Positions 57,438-64,000 of a DNA stretch of 64,000 nt are shown piece by piece. The position numbers and the translations under genes are program-made. Numbering within the stretch: position 1 is the stretch's first letter; each line of letters opens with the position of its first letter. The notes under the pieces are model-generated. The model saw only the letters and a program-made list of their open reading frames with translations, was not told where the DNA came from and did no database searches. Origin of the DNA: an uncultured Spirochaetales bacterium (GTDB taxonomy: Bacteria; Spirochaetota; Spirochaetia; Sphaerochaetales; Sphaerochaetaceae). The stretch covers positions 353,161-417,160 of the forward strand of contig CASEAG010000028.1 in NCBI GenBank assembly GCA_949285785.1, written 5' to 3'.

Positions 57438-58701
57438 TCTTCAGGATCTCGACATCCGTCTCCTTCATGCCTTCCCTGCCAACCCGGCCGAAGCTCTCGA
57501 TCGTCTGCTCGATGTCCTTGCCCACAAGCCCTTCCCCGTCCTTGAAGCAGTTGCCTTCCTTGGTCATCTCGTAGCTGAGGATGGCAGCCTCAAGTGCACT
57601 GGATATCTTGGCCGCACAGCTGGGCTTGGCACCATCGCATACGATTCCACCGACGTTGGCAAGGACATCCGTGATCGTCTGGCTTATCTCGTCGGCGCTT
57701 CCTCCCAGAAGAAAACATATCCCCGCAGCGGCACCTGTTGCGGCGTTCACCGCTCCGCAGAATGCGGAAAGCGGGCCGATATAGCGTTTCTGATGGATTG
57801 CTATGAGATTGGACAGGGCAAGCGCCCTGACCAGCTCCTCATGGCTCTTGTGGTACTCCTTGGCGTATTCGATGACAGGCAGCGACACCGTCAGCCCCTG
57901 GTTGCCAGACCCGGAGTTTATGATCACGGGAAGCGAACAGCCCGACATCCTTGCATCGGAGCCTGCCGCAGCCATGGCACGGGCGCGGATACGCACATCG
58001 GAGGCATCGTAATGTGTCAGCAGTGTGCGACCGACCGACACCCCATATTTCCTCGACAGGCCTTCCCTGGCAATCGCCGTGTTGTATTCGATCTGGCGGT
58101 CGATGGTGGGAGCTATGTCCTCAACAGGCACGTTCTTCGCGTAGTCGATGATCCTCGAGACGGACATCCCGCTCCTGTCTGTCCTGTGCTCGCTGGATGC
58201 AGCCGTACAGGAGGCCTTGCGGTCCACCATGACCTTCCCGTCCTTCTCCAGGTACGTGATGTTGGTATGCTCTCCCGATACGATGCACGTGCACTCGTGA
58301 CACGCGCTACGGCCGGCTATCTCGATGTAAAGCGATGGGACACCCGTGGCAAGCTCGACAGATGCAAAGCCTGCGGCCATGAGCACCTTCGCCTCGTCGA
58401 TCTGCTCCTTTGTTATGCAGGAGAGCACCTCCAGCACCAGATCGGCCCTTCCACCCAGGACGCCGAGGATGGCTGCGACCTCGATGCCCTTCATTCCGCC
58501 TGAATTCGGGACAGTCACCGCCTTGACGTTCTTTATGATGTTTCCGCTCGTCCTTATGTCGATATGCTCCGGCATCTCGCCCAGCGTGGAGCGCATCATG
58601 CTGGCACAGTAGGCGATGGCGATGGGCTCGGTACAGCCCAGTGCGGGCTCGAGCTCCTCTTCGAGTATCTTGGTGAAGGTGTCGTAGAAGGTTTCGCTCA
58701 T
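57421..58701 (-). CDS. cyuA: UPF0597 / CyuA-type L-cysteine desulfidase
   Basis: 426 residues. Family motifs: EEELEPALGCTEPIAIAYCA, TSGNIIKNVKAVTVPNSGGM, GKGIEVAA-type KGIEVAAILGVLGG, INSGSGNQGLTVSLPVIEYA, and GGIVCDGAKPSCAAKISSAL near the end. Conserved Cys residues (C near 23, in the KPSC motif and in CSLP or CGAV) bind an iron-sulfur cluster. The enzyme cleaves cysteine to pyruvate, ammonia and sulfide. It faces the xdhC gene tail to tail with a 17-base overlap. Next to selenium genes it could supply sulfide or selenide, or limit toxic cysteine. Confidence 0.9.
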   Translation of the reverse strand: MSETFYDTFTKILEEELEPALGCTEPIAIAYCASMMRSTLGEMPEHIDIRTSGNIIKNVKAVTVPNSGGMKGIEVAAILGVLGGRADLVLEVLSCITKEQIDEAKVLMAAGFASVELATGVPSLYIEIAGRSACHECTCIVSGEHTNITYLEKDGKVMVDRKASCTAASSEHRTDRSGMSVSRIIDYAKNVPVEDIAPTIDRQIEYNTAIAREGLSRKYGVSVGRTLLTHYDASDVRIRARAMAAAGSDARMSGCSLPVIINSGSGNQGLTVSLPVIEYAKEYHKSHEELVRALALSNLIAIHQKRYIGPLSAFCGAVNAATGAAAGICFLLGGSADEISQTITDVLANVGGIVCDGAKPSCAAKISSALEAAILSYEMTKEGNCFKDGEGLVGKDIEQTIESFGRVGREGMKETDVEILKIMLDK

Positions 58702-58897
58702 AAGCAGAATCCTAACATATAAGACGGCGCTTGTGCATGAAGGATGGAAGAGAGAGCAAGAACCTCAAGGGCAAGCAGGATATGGTATGCGTAAACGTCT
58801 TCCTGAGCAGAATCATGGAACATCCCTTCGATTCGCAGGGAAGAACTTTTCTTTCCTGCAGGGACAGAACGCAGAGACAGTTGTATCAGGTAATGAT

Positions 58898-59155
58898 TCA
58901 GATGAACCTGGAGGCAGGAACGTCAAAGATTTCGGAAAGCTTCTTTGCCATCATCCTGCTGATAGGCTTTCTGTCATTCTCAAGATTGGATATGAACTGC
59001 TTTGTGGTTCCAAGCACTGCAGCAAGTTCAGGCTGCGTCATTCCTTTCATCCTGCGATAAAAGCGGAGAGCTCTGCCGGGAGTATCTTTTGCACTTTCCT
59101 CCCTATACCACTCCATATCCTCGACATTCATCATATCGTCTTCTACAATCCTCAC
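58898..59155 (-). CDS. XRE-type helix-turn-helix protein (antitoxin-like)
   Basis: 85 residues from a GTG at 59155; the frame stays open upstream to about 59195 (reading NQVLWLVSEYGPDN), so the true start is unsure, and no good ribosome binding site is seen. The C-terminal 55 residues are an HTH_3 domain: PGRALRFYRRMKGMTQPELA then AVLGTTKQFISNLENDRKPI. This is the form common in antitoxins and small regulators that sit beside RelE/HigB-like toxins. No toxin reading frame is visible on either side, so it is either an orphan or the remains of a pair. Confidence 0.7.
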   Translation of the reverse strand: MRIVEDDMMNVEDMEWYREESAKDTPGRALRFYRRMKGMTQPELAAVLGTTKQFISNLENDRKPISRMMAKKLSEIFDVPASRFI

Positions 59156-59252
59156 GTTATCAGGGCCGTATTCGGAGACAAGCCACAGAACCTGATTTTA
59201 TCACAACGTACTTTTCACTGATGAGGTTATCTATTGTGGAGACAAATGAAAA

Positions 59253-59283
59253 CTCCCCTTCCGTGCAACACACATCAGGGGAG
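59253..59283 (-). terminator. Hairpin upstream of the XRE gene
   Basis: CTCCCCT (59253-59259) pairs with AGGGGAG (59277-59283); on the reverse strand TTTTC follows. It may stop readthrough from the lipoprotein upstream or act as an attenuator for the XRE gene. Confidence 0.5.
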
Positions 59284-59324
59284 AATACGTTTCTCAAATG
59301 CTGGGTGACAGTACTTGATGCTTA

Positions 59325-59358
59325 GGAAAAGTCAGGCCCTTATAAAGCCATAAGAGCC
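59325..59358 (-). terminator. Terminator of the beta-helix lipoprotein gene
   Basis: GGCCCTTAT (59335-59343) pairs with ATAAGAGCC (59350-59358) with one mismatch. On the reverse strand TGACTTTTCC follows, 16 bases after the stop. Confidence 0.7.
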
Positions 59359-59373
59359 CAACTCTGGTTTGGA

Positions 59374-60405
59374 TCACGCGGAAGGTTCCTGTATCACTTT
59401 ACAACCGGATACTTTGACAATAGCATCTGTTCTAGCTGAATCGTTCCATACAGCGTTTACTTTATCAGCAGCAACTCCTGAGATGTCATTTCCTTCACCC
59501 CAGTTGATTGTTGCACCAGCCGTATTCGTAACGAGGACTGCGGCCTTCGAGTCAGAAGAGAAAGTCGTACCGGAAACGTTCAATGTGACAGCCTTCGGTT
59601 CATCGATATATTCATCCGCGATCTTGATGGCTCTGTTTTTATTACCTGTAGAGCTCTTTCCACTGATTATGCAATTCTCGATAGTTACGGTCTGACCAGT
59701 GGCCTGAATCCAAAGCATATAAGCATCTTGTGTACAATTGGCATCAGAAATCCGTGAATTCCTTATTTCAGCATTCTTTCCAATTGCAATTGCATTGGTT
59801 GCCGTAACATTGTCCAGGACGACATTGCAATCGAAGGTTATGTCATGACTATTCCAAGGTCCGTCATCAGCATTATATCCTGAGTTGTCGATAGTGGCGT
59901 TCTTGATTGTGAGCACGGCATCTTCATTCTTTGTGTAGATTGCATTCCAGTCAGAGTCGGTGTTGTGGAATGTAATGGTATGCCCATTACCTTCAACCAC
60001 AATGCTTGTCGTACTCGCAGTGCCAAACACGGACTTGTCATTTGTATCCCTCCATGGAGCGATATCAATTGTGATATCATCCTGAAGGCTGATGATGACC
60101 TCGCCTTCGTTCATTGTCGCCTTCAGAAAGTCTGCTCCATTACTGACGATCATTTTTCCGCATGCTGTGCACTTGCCATTCGCATCAGGATTGTGTCCCT
60201 TTGCAGGAATCGCTTCAGTCTCTGTCTCAGAACAGCCTTTACACGTGCGCGTCCTCACGCCTTCCTCTGTGCAGGTTGCCTCCTTTGTGATTGTCCATTC
60301 TCCAAATTCATGCTCATGAGGTGCTGGAGTCGGAGTGTTGTCGTCGCAGGCGACGAAGGCGAACAGCATCATTGATGCCAGCAGCAGGACAAGTAGTCTC
60401 TTCAT
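59374..60405 (-). CDS. Surface lipoprotein with right-handed beta-helix
   Basis: 342 residues from the ATG at 60405 (AAGGAG nine bases upstream; the ATG at 60414 sits on that site). Lipobox LFAFVAC, then DDNTPTPAP. Residues ~30-85 are a Cys-rich repeat unit (EFGEWTITKEATCTEEGVRT then RTCKGCSETETEAIPAKGH and CTACGK) seen in many surface proteins of gut bacteria. Residues ~100-330 have the short beta/Asn-rich turns of a parallel beta-helix (TIKNATIDNSGYN, VVLDNVTATNAIAIGKNAEI, RNSRISDANCTQDAYMLWIQ, VTIENCIISGKSS). A polysaccharide-binding or adhesion role is likely. The gene is AT-rich relative to its neighbours and lies behind a promoter with a G8 spacer. Confidence 0.82.
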   Translation of the reverse strand: MKRLLVLLLASMMLFAFVACDDNTPTPAPHEHEFGEWTITKEATCTEEGVRTRTCKGCSETETEAIPAKGHNPDANGKCTACGKMIVSNGADFLKATMNEGEVIISLQDDITIDIAPWRDTNDKSVFGTASTTSIVVEGNGHTITFHNTDSDWNAIYTKNEDAVLTIKNATIDNSGYNADDGPWNSHDITFDCNVVLDNVTATNAIAIGKNAEIRNSRISDANCTQDAYMLWIQATGQTVTIENCIISGKSSTGNKNRAIKIADEYIDEPKAVTLNVSGTTFSSDSKAAVLVTNTAGATINWGEGNDISGVAADKVNAVWNDSARTDAIVKVSGCKVIQEPSA

Positions 60406-60430
60406 CAGATTCATCTCCTTTTCTGCTGGA

Positions 60431-60457
60431 AGGCTACCCCCCCCGCCCTCTTGTCAA
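60431..60457 (-). promoter_or_regulatory. Promoter with G8 tract in the spacer (phase-variable candidate)
   Basis: Read on the reverse strand: TTGACA (60457-60452), a 15-base spacer ending in eight G residues (60444-60437), then TAGCCT (60436-60431), 26 bases before the ATG. It has the same architecture as the promoter at 21966-21993. Gain of one or two G would give 16-17-base spacing. Confidence 0.75.
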
Positions 60458-60560
60458 GAGCATCTGAGGTCAGAGGGGAAACAGAGGACTGTGAAAATCT
60501 CTTTCCGATATTATCATCTGGTTATTCCATATCAGACTTTTGACTGTTGCAATTTGCATA

Positions 60561-60596
60561 CAAAAGAGGCCGTGCCTCCCTGTAGAAGCACAGCCT
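60561..60596 (-). terminator. Terminator of the ygfM-xdhD operon
   Basis: GAGGCCGTGC (60565-60574) pairs with GCACAGCCTC (60587-60596) with one mismatch. Reverse-strand TTTTG follows, 28 bases after the xdhD stop. Confidence 0.85.
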
Positions 60597-60623
60597 CGTC
60601 ATTCATCTGAATGGATCCGGGTC

Positions 60624-63497
60624 TCAGATCTTTCCAAGTGCCCTGAGGATCTTCTCCGGCGTTATCGGCCAGGACCTCACGCGGGCGCCCACTGCATCGT
60701 AGATCGCGTTGGCGATTGCCGGGGCGGCACCGTTGGTGGCGATCTCGGAGATGCTCTTCGCACCATATGGACCGTACTGGTCGTTCACGTCGATCAGAAC
60801 CGCCTTGAAGTCGTCCGGAGCCTCACCGATCATCGGAACTCCGTAGTCGGTGAAGTCTGCACTGATGCACCTTCCGTCCTTGTCGAGGACCATGTCCTCG
60901 TACAGGGTGTGTCCGATGCTCTTCATCACCGCGCCGTACATCTGGCACAGGGCCATCTCCGGGTTGATCGGGGTTCCGGCATCCTGCAGGGCATAGAACT
61001 TCTGCACCTTGACTTCTCCGGTCCTCCTGTTGACCGCGACCTGGGCGAAGTGAGCACCGTACGGAATGGCGCTGTTGGCCGTGGCGAAGCTTCCGGTACC
61101 CACGATCGCACCTCTTCCGTCACCGGCAAGCGCGTCATGGCTGAGCTTCTCGTAGCTCAGGCGGTCACCGGTCTTCCTGGAGACGACGAAGCCGGGAGCC
61201 TCGAAGTCGAGATCCTCCGCCTTCTGCCCCATCTGGAGCGCAGCCTCCTCCAGCATGCGCCTCTTCAGGTCCTTGACGGCGTTCAGGGATGCGTTGCCCG
61301 AGAAATAGGTTCCACTGGATGCATAGGCTCCGGTGTCGAACAGACACGAGTCCGTGTCACCGGACACGACTGCAACCTTCGACGGGTCGACCTTCATGAG
61401 CTCGCACACGATCTTGGCGCTTATGGTATCCAGTCCGGTACCGATGTCTGCTCCACCGGAAAGCAGTACGAAGCTTCCGTCCGGAAGCAGCTTGCACTGG
61501 GCGTTCGACTGGTCCAGACCCGGAAGTCCGGAGCCCTGCTGGATCATGGCGAATCCCTTGCCGATTGCCCAGTCCGGGTCGTCCGACTTCTCCTTCCTGC
61601 CCCAGCCTATCATCTCGGCACCCTTTCTCAGGGCCTCCTTCACACCACACGAACCGACAGGCACGACAGTGCCCTCCCTGCCTTCGCCCAGGCCCTTGAG
61701 GATGTCCAGCATATAGCCTTCCTCGACAACGTTATTCAATGCCATCTGGAGGCTGTCGACACCCAGCTTGTGGGCCAGCTCGTCCATGCAGCTCATGATG
61801 GCGAAATAGCCCTTCGGAGCACCATAGCCCTGGTACGCACCAGTTGGCGGGATATTGGTGTAATAGGTGTTCAGGTCGTAGTACATGTTCTGCACCGCGA
61901 ACAGCGGCAACGTCTTGCTGCTGGCGTTCATCGGAACCGTGAGACAATGGTTGCCGTAAGGCCCGGTGTTAGCCCTGACGTCCATGTAGATGCCCGTGAT
62001 CGTTCCGTCCTTCTTTCCGGACATCTTCATCGTCAGCCTCATCGGGTGGCGCGTGGAGTTGGCGATGAACTCCTCCTCGCGGGTGTTGCGGTAGTATACG
62101 GGCTTACCAGTGAGCCATGTGGCGTAGCCGCACAGGTCCTCGACCAGGATGTCCTGCTTGGAGCCGTATCCTCCGCCGACGCGCTCCTTGATGACATGCA
62201 CCTTGTTCTCGCTTATTCCGCACACCTTGGCGACGATGCGCCTGACATGGTACGGGACCTGGGTGGAACAGTGCAGCACAAGGCGTCCGTTCTCCATCCT
62301 GGAGTAGCACACATGAGGCTCGAGAGGCGTGCACTGGACCTGGCTCGTCTGGTAGGTCGCCTCGACCACGGCATCAGCCTCTTTGAAGGCCTTCTCGACA
62401 TCGTCTATGCCGCCATGTGCACCGGCGGCGATGTTGTGCCTGATGTCACCATGAAGCGGGAACTGGTAGATCACCTGCCCGTCGCGTTCGTCGGCGGATC
62501 TGTTGTACTCATCCAGATCATCGGGAGCGCCTGCGACGTAGCTCACGCGTCCGTTGTGGACAAGTGGAGCACCCTCTGCCATGGCCTCTTCGACCGTGAA
62601 GACGGGCTCGAGGGGTTCGTACTCGACCTTGATGAGCTCCATGGCCCTATGTGCGGTCTCATGGTCCACCGCCACGACTGCGGCGACGCGGTCGCCGACA
62701 TGGCGCACCTTGCGGTTCAGCAGTCTCCTGTCATACGGACTGGGTTCGGGATTGCCCTGGCCGGCCTGCATGTAGTAGACATCCGGGCAGTTGAGGTACG
62801 TGATGACGGCCTCGACCCCTTCCAGCTTCTCCGCCTCGCTTGTGTCGATCGACTTGATGTAGGCCATTGCGAAGGGACTTCGGAGAATGTCGAGGACATA
62901 CGATCCTTCCTCGACCCTGTCCTCCACGAAGACCTTCTCGCCGCCTACCAGTGCACGTCCGTCGATCTTGTCCATCGGCTTGCCGATGTACTCGAGGTTC
63001 TCGCGGAACGAAGGTGAGACGGGCGTCCTGTACTCGCCGTATCGGCGCATCTCCTGTACGAGCTTCACGGCAAGATAGAAGTGCTCGTATCCCGCGTCGC
63101 GGATGAAGACGCTGGACAGGACCTCTCTGACGTCGTCGCGTGTCGCCTCCGGCCTCTTCTCCAGAAGCCAGGTGAGGATCAGGGCGACGGTCGGCGAGTT
63201 GTATGCGCTCTGCACGACGCCGGCCCTTATCATGGCGCGCTGGACATCGTTGAGCTCCTGCCCCCTCTTCAGCGACTCGGCCGTCCTGATGTCGGCACCT
63301 TCCGCCTGGTAGAGAAGCGTGAGGTTCGAAGAGCGTAGACGGTCGTCGAAGATGACTATGTCGCTTCCGGTGAAGCCTTCGGCGTCGTCGCTGTCGCGCA
63401 CGCTGATGCATCCCATGGCATAGAGGGCATCGCGCAGCCTCATATCCTGAGGCAGGGCTGTCGTCGTCTTTCTTCCATTGAGTGTGAAGGTGATCAT
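60624..63497 (-). CDS. xdhD: XdhD-type selenium-dependent molybdenum hydroxylase
   Basis: 957 residues from the ATG at 63497, four-base overlap with ygfM. Residues 1-~160 have the fold pattern of the xanthine dehydrogenase iron-sulfur domain but without its Cys ligands: VRDSDDAEGFTGSD stands where CGEGECGACT is expected, SAYNSPT for CGFCTPG, and FIRDAGY for CRCTGY. E. coli XdhD shows the same loss, so it is a family trait. The rest is the molybdopterin domain (HVGDRVAAVVAVDHETA, ERVGGGYGSKQDILVEDLC, GAYQGYGAPKGYFAI, GGADIGTGLDTISAKIV, YGAKSISEIATNGAAPAIA), with the catalytic Glu expected in GAKSISE. It probably oxidises a purine or related heterocycle. Confidence 0.93.
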   Translation of the reverse strand: MITFTLNGRKTTTALPQDMRLRDALYAMGCISVRDSDDAEGFTGSDIVIFDDRLRSSNLTLLYQAEGADIRTAESLKRGQELNDVQRAMIRAGVVQSAYNSPTVALILTWLLEKRPEATRDDVREVLSSVFIRDAGYEHFYLAVKLVQEMRRYGEYRTPVSPSFRENLEYIGKPMDKIDGRALVGGEKVFVEDRVEEGSYVLDILRSPFAMAYIKSIDTSEAEKLEGVEAVITYLNCPDVYYMQAGQGNPEPSPYDRRLLNRKVRHVGDRVAAVVAVDHETAHRAMELIKVEYEPLEPVFTVEEAMAEGAPLVHNGRVSYVAGAPDDLDEYNRSADERDGQVIYQFPLHGDIRHNIAAGAHGGIDDVEKAFKEADAVVEATYQTSQVQCTPLEPHVCYSRMENGRLVLHCSTQVPYHVRRIVAKVCGISENKVHVIKERVGGGYGSKQDILVEDLCGYATWLTGKPVYYRNTREEEFIANSTRHPMRLTMKMSGKKDGTITGIYMDVRANTGPYGNHCLTVPMNASSKTLPLFAVQNMYYDLNTYYTNIPPTGAYQGYGAPKGYFAIMSCMDELAHKLGVDSLQMALNNVVEEGYMLDILKGLGEGREGTVVPVGSCGVKEALRKGAEMIGWGRKEKSDDPDWAIGKGFAMIQQGSGLPGLDQSNAQCKLLPDGSFVLLSGGADIGTGLDTISAKIVCELMKVDPSKVAVVSGDTDSCLFDTGAYASSGTYFSGNASLNAVKDLKRRMLEEAALQMGQKAEDLDFEAPGFVVSRKTGDRLSYEKLSHDALAGDGRGAIVGTGSFATANSAIPYGAHFAQVAVNRRTGEVKVQKFYALQDAGTPINPEMALCQMYGAVMKSIGHTLYEDMVLDKDGRCISADFTDYGVPMIGEAPDDFKAVLIDVNDQYGPYGAKSISEIATNGAAPAIANAIYDAVGARVRSWPITPEKILRALGKI

Positions 63498-64000
63498 CCA
63501 TCCACCTCCTTGAGCAGGTCCACGCACTCTCTGGCGACATACCGCTTGTAGGCGGCTGTGCCGGTGATGTCGTCGACGTATTCCATCTTCTCGAGATCGT
63601 CTTCGCCAAACGCGAAGCCCGAGCCCTTGACGCATGCGAACACGCCATGCGTCCCCACGGCAACATTCACGGCCGAGTGGCTCGACGAGGAGCGTGCGAT
63701 GCGATGTATCCCCACCTTGCATCCATCGTCGACCGACAGGGCGAGTATGATGCAGCTGCAGCCGCCGCGGTGGACGTAATCGGCAAGAGACACGTCCTTC
63801 TCCCCTTCTTCGCCATACACATGCAGGACGGTGTCTCCTGCCAGCAGAGCCGGAATCAGGTAGCTGTCATCGCGCAGCGACGCGACGTTCCCCGCGACCG
63901 TCGCCTGCATTCTAAGCGACATGGACGCCATCAGATGACAGGCATCCTTCAGCCAGGACGGGACGATTGGGGAGTCGATCACATCCTGGAACGTCGCACC
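63494..64000 (-). CDS. ygfM: YgfM-type FAD-binding subunit, C-terminal part
   Basis: The frame is open to the window edge (GATFQDVIDSPI at the edge), so the start lies beyond 64000; about 168 residues are visible. The SMSLRMQATVAGNVASLRDD segment is the family's FAD-binding 'R..aTigGNia.....D' motif, and the rest is the CO dehydrogenase flavoprotein C-terminal fold. With xdhD it forms the flavin plus molybdenum part of the enzyme. The pair order ygfM-xdhD is that of E. coli, where ssnA and ygfK precede it, so those genes may lie just outside the window. Confidence 0.88.
   Translation of the reverse strand, partial: GATFQDVIDSPIVPSWLKDACHLMASMSLRMQATVAGNVASLRDDSYLIPALLAGDTVLHVYGEEGEKDVSLADYVHRGGCSCIILALSVDDGCKVGIHRIARSSSSHSAVNVAVGTHGVFACVKGSGFAFGEDDLEKMEYVDDITGTAAYKRYVARECVDLLKEVDG

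Noticed and set aside
60540-63017. 825-residue forward open frame opposite xdhD
   Set aside because: Shadow of a gene with unmistakable molybdenum hydroxylase motifs; composition is not protein-like.
1-64000. CRISPR arrays, rRNA operon or replication origin
   Set aside because: No direct repeat array with spacers, no rRNA-like sequence, and no dnaA-box cluster or replication genes were seen.

Overview
The window looks like the chromosome of a high-GC, host-associated or anaerobic bacterium, most likely a spirochaete of the Sphaerochaeta type. This rests on gene content and style: many small lipoproteins with short lipoboxes ending in SC, AC or GC, heavy use of AGG for arginine, strong GGAGG ribosome binding sites and anaerobic selenium/molybdenum purine-type enzymes. 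It is an inference; no rRNA or housekeeping marker here settles the phylum.

Layout. (1) 1-13001 is a phage tail module: tail tube end, tail assembly chaperone with a -1 frameshift site, tape measure, a 2020-residue hub/fibre protein and a second duplicated-domain tail protein. A reverse-strand, AT-richer lipoprotein is inserted between the chaperone and the tape measure. (2) 13100-22000 is an accessory zone. It holds a secreted OB-fold protein, a DNA-entry-type nuclease lipoprotein with a small coupled partner, a relic of a second nuclease copy, several lipoproteins, and a mobile cassette of two large serine recombinases with two helper genes. (3) 22600-31500 holds tRNA-Asn, tRNA-Thr and tRNA-Ala, a 5'-nucleotidase lipoprotein and its truncated paralogue, chorismate mutase, thiamine pyrophosphokinase, DUF1015, a YrdC-family protein, and an FtsB-like protein divergent from a KEVPVE-repeat membrane protein. 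(4) 31700-40131 holds proC-serS-pncB-GNAT going right and proA-proB-glycosyltransferase-amidase going left. (5) 40186-42361 holds yqeB and yqeC, accessory genes of the selenium-dependent molybdenum hydroxylase (SDMH) system. (6) 42499-45814 is a LacI regulator, divergent triosephosphate isomerase and LarA-like operon. (7) 45915-51202 holds TetR plus oleate hydratase, LysE, tRNA-Arg, yidD, udk and galM. (8) 51558-64000 returns to selenium/molybdenum/purine genes: ygeW, selD, DUF3343, yedF, yedE, a class V cysteine desulfurase, an XdhC with reversed domain order, cyuA, then xdhD and ygfM running off the window.

Two themes stand out. First, all three C/G homopolymer tracts of seven or more that I found sit in or in front of lipoprotein genes. 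Two are G8 tracts (reverse strand) lying exactly between a consensus TTGACA -35 box and a TAnnnT -10 box. The third is a C7 tract that puts the signal peptide of a lipoprotein out of frame with its body. This looks like a slipped-strand phase-variation system for surface lipoproteins. Second, the SDMH genes are scattered over about 24 kb in at least three blocks. They resemble the E. coli yqeB-yqeC-ygeW-ygfM-xdhD set, combined with a compact selenium uptake and delivery operon.

The gene calls are based on recognition of family motifs by eye; no database search was run. Start codons were chosen from ribosome binding sites and family length.
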